A stretch of 64,000 nucleotides of DNA from Lachnospiraceae bacterium (GTDB taxonomy: Bacteria; Bacillota; Clostridia; Lachnospirales; Lachnospiraceae). The notes beneath the pieces are model-generated. The model was not told the origin of the DNA and made no database searches. It saw nothing but the letters and a program-made list of their open reading frames with translations. Shown piece after piece: positions 8,606 to 16,247 of the stretch. Both the position numbers and the translations under genes were made by a program. How positions within the stretch are numbered: position 1 is the stretch's first letter; each line of letters opens with the position of its first letter. Location of the stretch: NCBI GenBank assembly GCA_910574185.1, contig CAJSZQ010000007.1, positions 85,840 through 149,839 of the forward strand. The letters run 5' to 3'.

Positions 8606-8689
8606 TGGATACGTTTGTGCCAAAGTATGCAATGAGGCGCGTCTGTGGGTCATCCAGAGGCGACTGAGCAGTAATACAAGGGTTCGATT

Positions 8690-10360
8690 GTGGAGCAGGA
8701 TATGGCAAAGAAAAAAGACGGCGGTTTTTTGATGCAGGGAGCAATTCTTGCTGCGACTGCGTTAATTACAAAGATTATTGGACTGGCTTACCGCATTCCA
8801 GTTACAAATATAATGGGTTCAGAGGGAAACGGATATTACGGTATTGTATTTCAGGTGTATAATCTCGCCCTGATGCTTACTTCCTACAGCCTTCCTATGG
8901 CGGTTTCCAAACTGGTATCGGCAAGGGTTGCCACAGGCCAGTATAGGAACGCATACCGGGTATATAAGGGAGCTATGACTTTTGCGGTGCTCACCGGAGG
9001 CGCTGTGACAGCGATTGTATTCTTTGGAGCCGGTTTTATCGCTGCTGATATCATGAAAGTAGAGATGTCCGTATATGCGCTCAGAGTATTGGCACCCTGC
9101 ATACTTATCGTAGCGTTTCTCGGTGTATTCCGGGGATTTTTCCAGGGGTTCGGAACGATGATGCCTACTGCGTTTTCCCAGACTATCGAGCAGATTGTGA
9201 ATGCCATTGTCAGTATCGTGGGAGCGTACATGCTGCTGAAATTCGGAGAGAGTATGGCTTCCGGTGAAGATAAGAATACTTACGGCGCTGCCTATGCCGC
9301 GGCAGGCGCAACGCTGGGAACGGTCGCGGGAGCCTTTGCGGCTTTGTTGTTTTTATTGTTTTTGTTCGCAATATACAAACAGGTTTTAAGACGCCAGATG
9401 CGTAGGGACAGGGGACACAGAAGGGAAAGCTGGCGCTATATATACAAACTTCTATTGCTTACCATTGCACCGGTTATCTTAAGCGCAACGGTATATAATA
9501 TCAGTAATTTGCTGGACCAGGCGGTGTTTACGAATGTTATGGCTGTTCAGGGAGTTCCTGAAAAAGAGTATACGGAACTTCTGGGAATGTTCAGCGGGCA
9601 GTACGATACGATGACGAATATTCCTTTGAGCGTAGCCAGCGCGCTGGCGGCTTCGTTTATGCCAAGCTTAGTAGCTACGATTCAGACTGGAACCCGTAAG
9701 GAGATACATAACAAAATAAATATCGTCAGCCGCTTTAATATGATTATTGCGATTCCTTGTGCGGCAGGGTTTATGACGCTTGCAAAGCCAATCCTTGATT
9801 TGCTGTATTTCACACAGGATAATACGATTCCGGCTTTGCTTTTGCAGATTGGCGGAATATCCGTAGTGTTTTTCTGTCTCTCGACGGTTACCAACGCGGC
9901 GCTGCAGGGAATGGATTATATGTCGAAGCCAGTAAAAAATGCGGCGATTTCTCTGGTTATTCATCTGATAGCGCTGTATATTATGCTGGTGGCCTTTAAA
10001 TGGAGCATATATTCGATTGTAGCCAGCAAAATCATATTTGCAGGAGCAATCTGTATTCTGAATGCCAGAGACTTAGAACGGGTCTGCGGCTATGTGCAGG
10101 AAAGAAAGAAGACTTTTATCATTCCAGTGATTTCCTCGGTAATTATGAGTATTTTTTCTATGCTGGTACGCCTTCTGTTTGAACTATTTTCCGTACCGCG
10201 GATTGCTACGGTCGCCGCGCTTCTTGCCGCCATATTTGCCTATTTTGTCAGTTTGATTTTATTAGGAGGCGTAACGGAGCGTGAGCTGATTATGGTGCCA
10301 AAAGGCAGGAGTATTGTAAGAATTTTGAAGAAGTTTCATCTGCTTGGCAGCCGAAGATAA
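8690..10360 (+). CDS. SpoVB/YtgP-type polysaccharide or lipid II flippase (MOP superfamily)
   Basis: This protein of 556 aa has about 14 predicted membrane segments. The N-terminal block GAILAATALITKIIGLAYRIPVT and the following GSEGNGYYGIVFQVY are typical of the stage V sporulation protein B / MurJ-like branch of the MOP flippases. Such proteins move lipid-linked sugars or cell wall precursors across the membrane. Whether this one serves spore cortex, capsule or vegetative wall cannot be told. The start may be GTG 8690 (AAGGG 7 nt upstream) or ATG 8702 (GGAG 6 nt upstream). A clear terminator lies just downstream. Confidence 0.88.
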   Translation: MEQDMAKKKDGGFLMQGAILAATALITKIIGLAYRIPVTNIMGSEGNGYYGIVFQVYNLALMLTSYSLPMAVSKLVSARVATGQYRNAYRVYKGAMTFAVLTGGAVTAIVFFGAGFIAADIMKVEMSVYALRVLAPCILIVAFLGVFRGFFQGFGTMMPTAFSQTIEQIVNAIVSIVGAYMLLKFGESMASGEDKNTYGAAYAAAGATLGTVAGAFAALLFLLFLFAIYKQVLRRQMRRDRGHRRESWRYIYKLLLLTIAPVILSATVYNISNLLDQAVFTNVMAVQGVPEKEYTELLGMFSGQYDTMTNIPLSVASALAASFMPSLVATIQTGTRKEIHNKINIVSRFNMIIAIPCAAGFMTLAKPILDLLYFTQDNTIPALLLQIGGISVVFFCLSTVTNAALQGMDYMSKPVKNAAISLVIHLIALYIMLVAFKWSIYSIVASKIIFAGAICILNARDLERVCGYVQERKKTFIIPVISSVIMSIFSMLVRLLFELFSVPRIATVAALLAAIFAYFVSLILLGGVTERELIMVPKGRSIVRILKKFHLLGSRR

Positions 10361-10374
10361 AGGGTATGCGTGTT

Positions 10375-10399
10375 TGGAACGCTGCTTTGTTCCATTTTT
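10375..10399 (+). terminator. Intrinsic terminator after the SpoVB-like gene
   Basis: TGGAAC at 10375-10380 pairs with GTTCCA at 10389-10394 across an 8-nt loop, followed by five T. Confidence 0.75.
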
Positions 10400-10470
10400 G
10401 ATTTTTACTCTAACTATAGGGCGGATAACATGCAAATAGCGGCAGTTTAAGCGGATTCTGCAATGACCGT

Positions 10471-10501
10471 TGAATAATTTATAAATATCAGACCGATACT
10501 A
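10471..10501 (+). promoter_or_regulatory. Possible forespore (sigma G/F-like) promoter of the BofC-like gene
   Basis: TGAATA at 10471-10476 and GATACTA at 10495-10501 are 18 bp apart. The sigma G pattern is roughly TGnATA and CATnnTA, so the match has one mismatch in the -10. This fits a BofC-type product but is a pattern call only. Confidence 0.25.
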
Positions 10502-10548
10502 TACTAAAAAGGAGTCATCTTGATGAATGATAAGAAGTATAGTATCGG
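10493..10548 (+). promoter_or_regulatory. 13-bp perfect inverted repeat enclosing the RBS and start codon
   Basis: CCGATACTATACT at 10493-10505 is the exact reverse complement of AGTATAGTATCGG at 10536-10548. The 30-nt loop holds AAAAAGGAG and the ATG at 10523, and the right arm codes for residues 5-9. Folded in mRNA, it would put the start site in the loop of a hairpin. As DNA it could be an operator. Confidence 0.6.
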
Positions 10549-10897
10549 TTTTGTGATAGTGGGACTGGCTGTTTTGATGCTCGTGTCAGGAGCGTATCAA
10601 ATCAGCTATCACGCAGTGGAAGAGCGGGCCAGAGAAGAAAAGGCCCAGACTGTAAAAATTCAGAAACAGGAAGAGAGCGTCGCAGCAGAAGGCGAGGCAA
10701 TGAAAAACTACTGTTATTATCTTCTGGAAAAAAATGGATATGTTGTCGTTTATTTAAGCGATAAGGAAACTATTTATGAATACACAAGTATAGATGTAGA
10801 AACCCTTCCAGAGACGGTTCAGAATGAAGTGAAGAATGGAAAATATATCGAAGATATGGAAGAATTATATGGGTTCCTTGAGAATTACAGCAGCTAA
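10523..10897 (+). CDS. Membrane-anchored protein with BofC C-terminal-like domain
   Basis: This protein of 124 aa has one N-terminal membrane segment (about residues 8-28) and a charged coil (EERAREEKAQTVKIQKQEE). The C-terminal domain reads YLLEKNGYVVVYLSDKETIY and ends ELYGFLENYSS, similar to the C-terminal domain of BofC-type proteins. In Bacillus, BofC is a forespore-made, membrane-associated inhibitor of pro-sigma K processing signalling. The similarity covers only the small C-terminal domain, so the role is open. The ATG has AAAAAGGAG 8 nt upstream; a TTG just before it is less likely. The gene stands alone, with a palindrome across its start. Confidence 0.6.
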   Translation: MNDKKYSIGFVIVGLAVLMLVSGAYQISYHAVEERAREEKAQTVKIQKQEESVAAEGEAMKNYCYYLLEKNGYVVVYLSDKETIYEYTSIDVETLPETVQNEVKNGKYIEDMEELYGFLENYSS

Positions 10898-11042
10898 GAG
10901 CGTTATCATTTGCCGGATATTGGTTCCGTCTGAAAAATATATGTAAAGTTTGTCAAAAATTCATAAAATCATGGATTTCAGTTGTCTGCAAGCTGGATTT
11001 AGTGTAAGATTAAAAGCAATTGATTTGGGAAAGGAACCGATA

Positions 11043-11267
11043 ATGATGGATGAAAAGAAGATTGCAAGGATTAACGAACTGTACCGCAAGTCCAAAGCTG
11101 AAGGATTAACCGACAGCGAGAAGAAAGAGCAGCAGATATTGCGGAGAGAATATATCGATTCCGTAAAGCGGAATCTTACGGCGCAGCTTGACCATATTTC
11201 GATTCAGGAAGCGGACGGAACGATTACAGAACTCGGAAAAAAATACGGAGGAAAAAGAGGGAATTAA
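11043..11267 (+). CDS. DUF896 (YnzC-type) small protein
   Basis: This protein of 74 aa begins MMDEKKIARINELYRKSKAE, the standard DUF896 opening, and contains the two-helix hairpin plus the LTAQLDHISIQEADG segment. Bacillus YnzC is a small cytosolic protein of unclear function, linked in some work to the SOS regulon. The ATG at 11043 has a GGAAAGGAA-type site upstream. An upstream-extended frame from 10950 lacks a ribosome site and family support. The stop codon TAA is one base from the start of the next gene, so these two are co-transcribed with miaB. Confidence 0.92.
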   Translation: MMDEKKIARINELYRKSKAEGLTDSEKKEQQILRREYIDSVKRNLTAQLDHISIQEADGTITELGKKYGGKRGN

Positions 11268-11268
11268 G

Positions 11269-11448
11269 ATGGACAAACTGCCAAAGGACCCCATGTTATT
11301 ATTGAGCGTGGTAAACACAAAGCTTCGGGATTATTACCCGTCGCTGGATACATTGTGTGAGGATATGGGCATAGACAGAGATTCACTGACCGAGAAGTTA
11401 AAAAATATTGATTATGAATATGATTCGGATGTGAACCAATTTGTCTGA
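11269..11448 (+). CDS. DUF4250 domain protein
   Basis: This is a 59-aa protein. The sequence MDKLPKDPMLLLSVVNTKLR and the DLDxLCEDMGID-like middle match the DUF4250 pattern of small Firmicute proteins. The region MGIDRDSLTEKLKNIDYEYD looks like a minimal helix-turn-helix, but DNA binding is unproven. GAGG-rich sequence at 11248-11260 provides a ribosome site. It begins 1 bp after the DUF896 gene, and its end overlaps the open frame leading into miaB. The tight packing suggests one operon of two tiny genes and miaB. Confidence 0.88.
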   Translation: MDKLPKDPMLLLSVVNTKLRDYYPSLDTLCEDMGIDRDSLTEKLKNIDYEYDSDVNQFV

Positions 11449-11509
11449 TGAATTTCGACACAGGCTGTATGATTATGGTATGGAATGGCATTACAGAAAG
11501 GAAAATCAA

Positions 11510-12979
11510 ATGTATCATGAAATAGACTTGGACAACGTTAATTTAAGTTTGCAGCCGCCGACAGAAGAACCGGCTCGTCAGTATTACTTTATGGCAAAAT
11601 GCCTGAAATGGGTACGGGATTTTACGAAAAAAAACGGACGTTTTCCCAAATCCTGTGTAACGACTTTCGGGTGTCAGATGAATGCAAGGGATTCGGAAAA
11701 GCTTGCCGGTATTCTGGCAAAAATCGGTTTTGTAGAGACTGAAAAGGAAAATCAGGCCGATTTTATTATTTTCAATACATGTACCGTAAGAGAAAATGCG
11801 AATATGCGGGTGTATGGACATCTCGGTCAATTAACTCCGGTGAAAAAGAAGAATCCTCATATGAAGATTGCCTTGTGCGGCTGTATGATGCAGGAGCCGG
11901 AGGTTGTTGAAAAGATTAAGAAAAGTTACCGGATTGTGGATTTGATATTTGGAACGCACAACATTTACAAATTTGCAGAGCTTCTTTCTGCCTGCCTTGA
12001 ATCAGACAGAATGGTGATTGATATCTGGAAAGATACGGATAAGATTGTGGAGAATCTTCCCGGAGAACGGAAATTCCCATTCAAATCCGGTGTAAATGTG
12101 ATGTTTGGATGTAACAATTTCTGCAGTTACTGCATTGTGCCCTATGTGAGAGGAAGAGAACGAAGCCGGGAGCCGGAGGCTGTTTTAAAGGAAATTCGGC
12201 AATTGGCGTCAGACGGTGTGGTGGAAGTGATGCTGCTTGGTCAGAATGTAAACTCCTATGGTAAGACTCTGGACAATCCATGTACGTTTGCTAATCTGCT
12301 TCAACAAATAGAAGAGATAGAAGGAATCGAACGAATCCGTTTTATGACTTCTCACCCGAAGGATTTATCCGACGAGTTGATTGAAGTGATGAAACATTCA
12401 CGAAAAATATGCAGACACCTTCATCTCCCGGTACAGTCTGGAAGTACAGAGATTTTGAAAAAAATGAACCGGCGGTATACGAAAGAACAGTATCTGGATT
12501 TGGTGAGAAAACTCCGAAAAGCAGTGCCGGATATTTCCCTCACTACGGATATTATCGTAGGATTTCCGGGAGAGACAGAAGAAGATTTTGAAGAGACTCT
12601 GGATGTGGTACGCAAAGTACGCTATGACAGCGCGTTCACCTTTATCTATTCCAAGCGGACAGGCACCCCCGCGGCCTCAATGGAAGCGCAGGTGCCCTCA
12701 GACGTCGTAAAGAAGCGGTTTGACAGACTGCTTGCAGAAGTTCAGAACATTTCGGCAGAAGTCTGCGCGGTACATACAGGCAAAGTAATGCCCGTTCTGG
12801 TAGAATCTGTAAACGACCACGACCAGTCCTTAGTGACCGGAAGACTCAGCAATAATCTTCTAATCCATTTTCCCGGCGATAAGAGCCTGATAGGCAAAAT
12901 TGTAAACGTAAAGTTAAATGAATGCAAAGGTTTCTATTATCTTGGAAGCAGAACTTTTGACCAATCCGAAAACTTTTAA
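11510..12979 (+). CDS. miaB: tRNA-2-methylthio-N6-dimethylallyladenosine synthase MiaB
   Basis: This 489-aa radical-SAM methylthiotransferase modifies i6A37 to ms2i6A37 in tRNAs reading UNN codons. The N-terminal UPF0004 domain has Cys ligands in TFGCQMN, NTCTVRE and CGCMMQ. The radical-SAM cluster is C201-NNF-C205-SY-C208, and a TRAM domain closes the C-terminus (about 425-489). The ATG at 11510 is chosen because AAAGGA lies 7-8 nt upstream. Earlier in-frame TTG and ATG codons have no such site. miaA, which makes its i6A substrate, lies 5.4 kb downstream in the mutS-mutL cluster. A stem-loop with T-run follows at 13006. Confidence 0.97.
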   Translation: MYHEIDLDNVNLSLQPPTEEPARQYYFMAKCLKWVRDFTKKNGRFPKSCVTTFGCQMNARDSEKLAGILAKIGFVETEKENQADFIIFNTCTVRENANMRVYGHLGQLTPVKKKNPHMKIALCGCMMQEPEVVEKIKKSYRIVDLIFGTHNIYKFAELLSACLESDRMVIDIWKDTDKIVENLPGERKFPFKSGVNVMFGCNNFCSYCIVPYVRGRERSREPEAVLKEIRQLASDGVVEVMLLGQNVNSYGKTLDNPCTFANLLQQIEEIEGIERIRFMTSHPKDLSDELIEVMKHSRKICRHLHLPVQSGSTEILKKMNRRYTKEQYLDLVRKLRKAVPDISLTTDIIVGFPGETEEDFEETLDVVRKVRYDSAFTFIYSKRTGTPAASMEAQVPSDVVKKRFDRLLAEVQNISAEVCAVHTGKVMPVLVESVNDHDQSLVTGRLSNNLLIHFPGDKSLIGKIVNVKLNECKGFYYLGSRTFDQSENF

Positions 12980-13005
12980 ATATTTCCACCCATAATTTTG
13001 GAAAG

Positions 13006-13048
13006 AACGCCCACACTATGTAGTAAGAAACATAGCGAGGGCGTTTTT
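13006..13048 (+). terminator. Two-part hairpin terminator after miaB, abutting the next start codon
   Basis: AACGCCC pairs with GGGCGTT and an inner CTATG pairs with CATAG around a 10-nt loop. The 3' arm runs into a T-tract ending at 13048. The 3' arm also contains GAGGG, which is the only ribosome-site-like sequence for the ATG at 13049. Confidence 0.7.
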
Positions 13049-13468
13049 ATGATGAAAAAAATTGGTGAATATTTATTTTTCTGGGCAACCGGCGGTGCCC
13101 TTTATTATAGTTTTGAGATTTTATTCCGGGGTTTTTCCCACTGGTCCATGTTTGTTCTGGGGGGAATCTGCTTTGTATTTTTCTTTGTGCAGGGAAAGAG
13201 TCTGAACTGGCAGGACCCTTTGTGGAAACAGGTGTTAAGAAGTATGGTCTTCGTAACTTCCATGGAATTTATCACAGGGATTATCGTGAATAAATGGCTT
13301 CACTACGGAGTGTGGGATTACAGCGAGATGCCGCTTCAATTATTCGGGCAGATTTGCGTGCCTTTTATGATAATTTTTTCCGGGCTGAGTGTGCTTGGAA
13401 TCTGTCTCAGCGGATATATGGGGCATTATCTGTTCGGAGAAATAAAACCTAAATATCACGTTCTCTAG
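13049..13468 (+). CDS. Putative ABC transporter permease-like membrane protein (CmpB family)
   Basis: This protein of 139 aa is almost wholly hydrophobic with about four membrane segments. The patterns FFWATGGALYYSFEILFRGF and TGIIVNKWLHYGVWDYSEMP match the family often labelled ABC_trans_CmpB. The ABC label is historical: no ATPase or substrate protein accompanies it here and the function is unknown. Two tandem ATG codons (13049 and 13052) directly follow a hairpin T-tract. An upstream ATG at 12998 would read through the terminator and is rejected. The next 120 bp hold the mutS promoter region. Confidence 0.8.
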   Translation: MMKKIGEYLFFWATGGALYYSFEILFRGFSHWSMFVLGGICFVFFFVQGKSLNWQDPLWKQVLRSMVFVTSMEFITGIIVNKWLHYGVWDYSEMPLQLFGQICVPFMIIFSGLSVLGICLSGYMGHYLFGEIKPKYHVL

Positions 13469-13542
13469 AAAGTAACTGTGGTTCATAAGCCGAATGAGGT
13501 CTAAAAACTGCGTTTTTTCTACTTTAAGGAAGTTGTAAAAAG

Positions 13543-13551
13543 TGTTATACT
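13543..13551 (+). promoter_or_regulatory. Extended -10 promoter candidate for mutS
   Basis: TGT followed by TATACT gives an extended -10 element about 40 bp before the mutS start. No good -35 hexamer is seen at 16-18 bp, which extended -10 promoters tolerate. Confidence 0.35.
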
Positions 13552-13592
13552 AATTATGTATGTCAAAAGATAGATAGAAGAGGAGAAAAAAC

Positions 13593-16241
13593 GTGGCAGA
13601 ACTAACACCAATGATGCAGAAATATATAGAGACAAAGGAAGAGTATAAGGACTGCATTTTATTTTACCGGCTGGGGGATTTTTATGAGATGTTTTTTGAG
13701 GATGCGATTACTGCCTCGAAAGCGCTTGAGATTACTCTGACGAAAAAGAGCTGCGGACTTGAGGAGAAGGCTCCTATGTGCGGTGTTCCCTACCACGCGG
13801 TTGACACTTATCTAAACCGTCTGGTTTCTAAAGGATATAAGGTGGCAATCTGTGAGCAGGTAGAGAATCCGGCTACAGCGAAGGGCCTTGTAAAACGCGA
13901 GGTGGTTCGTATCGTTACGCCGGGAACAAATTTAAATACCCAGAGCCTGGATGAGTCGAAGAATAATTATATCATGTGTATTGCTTATATCGCTGACCGC
14001 TACGGATTGTCTGTGGCAGATGTTACCACCGGAGAATATCTGGTATCCGAGGTAGCAAGCAGCGATAAATTATTTGATGAGATTTATAAATTTATGCCTT
14101 CTGAAATTATCTGTAATGAAGCGTTTTATATGAGCGGAATGGATTTCGACAATCTGAAAGAAGGACTTGGCATTGCCGTCTATGCGCTGGACGCCTGGTA
14201 TTATGACGATGCGCTGTGCGAACGTACATTAAAGGAGCATTTTGAGGTAAATTCTCTGGAAGCTTTGGGATTAAAAGACTGTGAATGCGGAATGATTGGC
14301 GCAGGAGCGCTTATGCAATATCTTAAGGAGACTCAGAAGATTTCATTAAGCCATATGCGGAAACTTACCCGGTACGCAGTGGGGAAATATATGATTCTTG
14401 ACAGTTCTACCAGGCGGAACTTGGAGCTGTGCGAGACACTGAGGGAGAAGCACAAGAGAGGTTCCCTTCTCTGGGTGCTGGATAAGACAAAAACTGCCAT
14501 GGGAGCGAGGCTGCTCCGCAAGTATATCGAACAGCCTCTCATTGACAAGGAGTTGATTGTGAACCGGCTGGAAGCGGTCGGAGAGCTGAAAGATACGGCA
14601 ATCACAAGAGAGGAGCTAAGAGAGTATCTGGCCCCGGTTTATGATTTGGAACGGTTGGTGGGACGAATTTCCTATCAGTCTGCCAATCCCAGAGATTTGA
14701 TTGCTCTGAAAACTTCTATGGAAATGCTTCCCCCGATAAAATATCTTCTGCAGAGTGTAAATAGTCCGCTTCTGCAAGATATCTGCAGACGGCTGGACAC
14801 ACTTGAAGACCTGTGCAGTTTGATTGGACAGGCAATCTGCGAGGAGCCGCCGATTGCAATGAAAGAGGGAGGGATTATCCGGGAAGGCTACAGCGAAGAG
14901 GTAGACAGGCTCAAGGCCGCCAAAACAGAGGGGAAAAACTGGCTGGCGGAGCTCGAAAGCGAGGAACGGGAAAAGACTGGTATCAAAAAGCTGCGGATTC
15001 GCTATAATAAGGTATTTGGATATTACCTGGAGGTTACCAATTCATTTAAGGATATGGTGCCGGATTATTACATCAGAAAGCAGACGATGGCAAACGCAGA
15101 GCGGTATATTACCCCAAGGCTGAAGGAGCTGGAAGATACGATTCTGGGAGCGGAAGATAAGCTGTATGCTCTCGAATATGACCTGTATTGTGAGGTAAGG
15201 GATAAGATTGGAAGTCAGACCGGACGAATCCAACAGACAGCCCATGCGATTGCGCAAATCGATGTATTTGCCTCTCTGGCGCTGGTGGCAGAGCGTAACA
15301 ACTACACCAGGCCCAAGATGAATGAAAAGGGACTGATTGATATCCGGGACGGCCGGCATCCGGTAGTAGAGAAGATGATTCCAAACGACATGTTTATATC
15401 AAATGATACATATCTGGACGATAAAAAGAATCGTATCTCGATTATCACCGGGCCGAATATGGCTGGGAAATCAACCTATATGCGGCAGACGGCGTTGATT
15501 GTTCTGATGGCGCAGACGGGGTCTTTTGTCCCCGCTTCCCAGGCGGATATTGGAATTGTAGACCGGATTTTTACCAGAGTAGGAGCTTCGGACGACCTGG
15601 CTTCCGGACAGAGTACTTTTATGGTCGAGATGAACGAAGTGGCCAATATTCTAAGAAATGCTACCCGAAAAAGTCTCTTGATTCTGGATGAAATCGGCCG
15701 GGGAACCAGCACTTTTGACGGTCTGTCCATTGCCTGGGCGGTGGTGGAACATATCAGTAATACAAAACTTCTCGGTGCCAAAACACTGTTTGCAACTCAC
15801 TATCACGAGCTGACGGAATTAGAGGGTAAGATTGATAATGTAAATAATTACTGCATTGCAGTGAAAGAAAAAGGCGACGATATTGTATTTTTAAGAAAGA
15901 TTGTAAAAGGCGGCGCAGATAAAAGTTATGGTATTCAGGTGGCCAGGCTTGCGGGAGTGCCGGAAACAGTAATAACGCGGGCCAAAGAGATTGTGGAGGA
16001 GCTTCTGCACGCGGATATTACCTCCAGAATTAAGGATATTGCCGTCAGAGGAAATCATGAACCGAAGATAAAGACCAAGAAGTTAGATGAAGTAGATTTG
16101 GCGCAGATTTCGCTTTTTGATACGGTTAAGGACGACGACATCATTCAAGAGTTAAAGGAGTTGGATATCAGCAATCTGACGCCGATTGACGCGTTGAATA
16201 CACTTTATCAGTTTCAGAATAAGCTGAAAAACAGGTGGTAA
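13593..16241 (+). CDS. mutS: DNA mismatch repair protein MutS
   Basis: This 882-aa protein is full length. The N-terminal mismatch-binding loop GDFYEMFFEDA supplies the Phe-x-Glu wedge. The connector, lever and clamp regions are followed by the ATPase with Walker A GPNMAGKST near residue 620, Walker B LLILDEIGRGTSTFDG, and the signature FATHYHELTELE. It recognises mispairs and recruits MutL. GTG is the start, with AGGAG 7-8 nt upstream. mutL begins 6 bp after the stop, so the two are one transcription unit with miaA. No frame damage is seen, so mismatch repair should be functional. Confidence 0.98.
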   Translation: MAELTPMMQKYIETKEEYKDCILFYRLGDFYEMFFEDAITASKALEITLTKKSCGLEEKAPMCGVPYHAVDTYLNRLVSKGYKVAICEQVENPATAKGLVKREVVRIVTPGTNLNTQSLDESKNNYIMCIAYIADRYGLSVADVTTGEYLVSEVASSDKLFDEIYKFMPSEIICNEAFYMSGMDFDNLKEGLGIAVYALDAWYYDDALCERTLKEHFEVNSLEALGLKDCECGMIGAGALMQYLKETQKISLSHMRKLTRYAVGKYMILDSSTRRNLELCETLREKHKRGSLLWVLDKTKTAMGARLLRKYIEQPLIDKELIVNRLEAVGELKDTAITREELREYLAPVYDLERLVGRISYQSANPRDLIALKTSMEMLPPIKYLLQSVNSPLLQDICRRLDTLEDLCSLIGQAICEEPPIAMKEGGIIREGYSEEVDRLKAAKTEGKNWLAELESEEREKTGIKKLRIRYNKVFGYYLEVTNSFKDMVPDYYIRKQTMANAERYITPRLKELEDTILGAEDKLYALEYDLYCEVRDKIGSQTGRIQQTAHAIAQIDVFASLALVAERNNYTRPKMNEKGLIDIRDGRHPVVEKMIPNDMFISNDTYLDDKKNRISIITGPNMAGKSTYMRQTALIVLMAQTGSFVPASQADIGIVDRIFTRVGASDDLASGQSTFMVEMNEVANILRNATRKSLLILDEIGRGTSTFDGLSIAWAVVEHISNTKLLGAKTLFATHYHELTELEGKIDNVNNYCIAVKEKGDDIVFLRKIVKGGADKSYGIQVARLAGVPETVITRAKEIVEELLHADITSRIKDIAVRGNHEPKIKTKKLDEVDLAQISLFDTVKDDDIIQELKELDISNLTPIDALNTLYQFQNKLKNRW

Positions 16242-16247
16242 AATACT

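Noticed and set aside
8606..8689. Possible small RNA or repeat between ybeY and the SpoVB-like gene
   Set aside because: No convincing stem, promoter or match to the other repeats could be found in the 84 bp.
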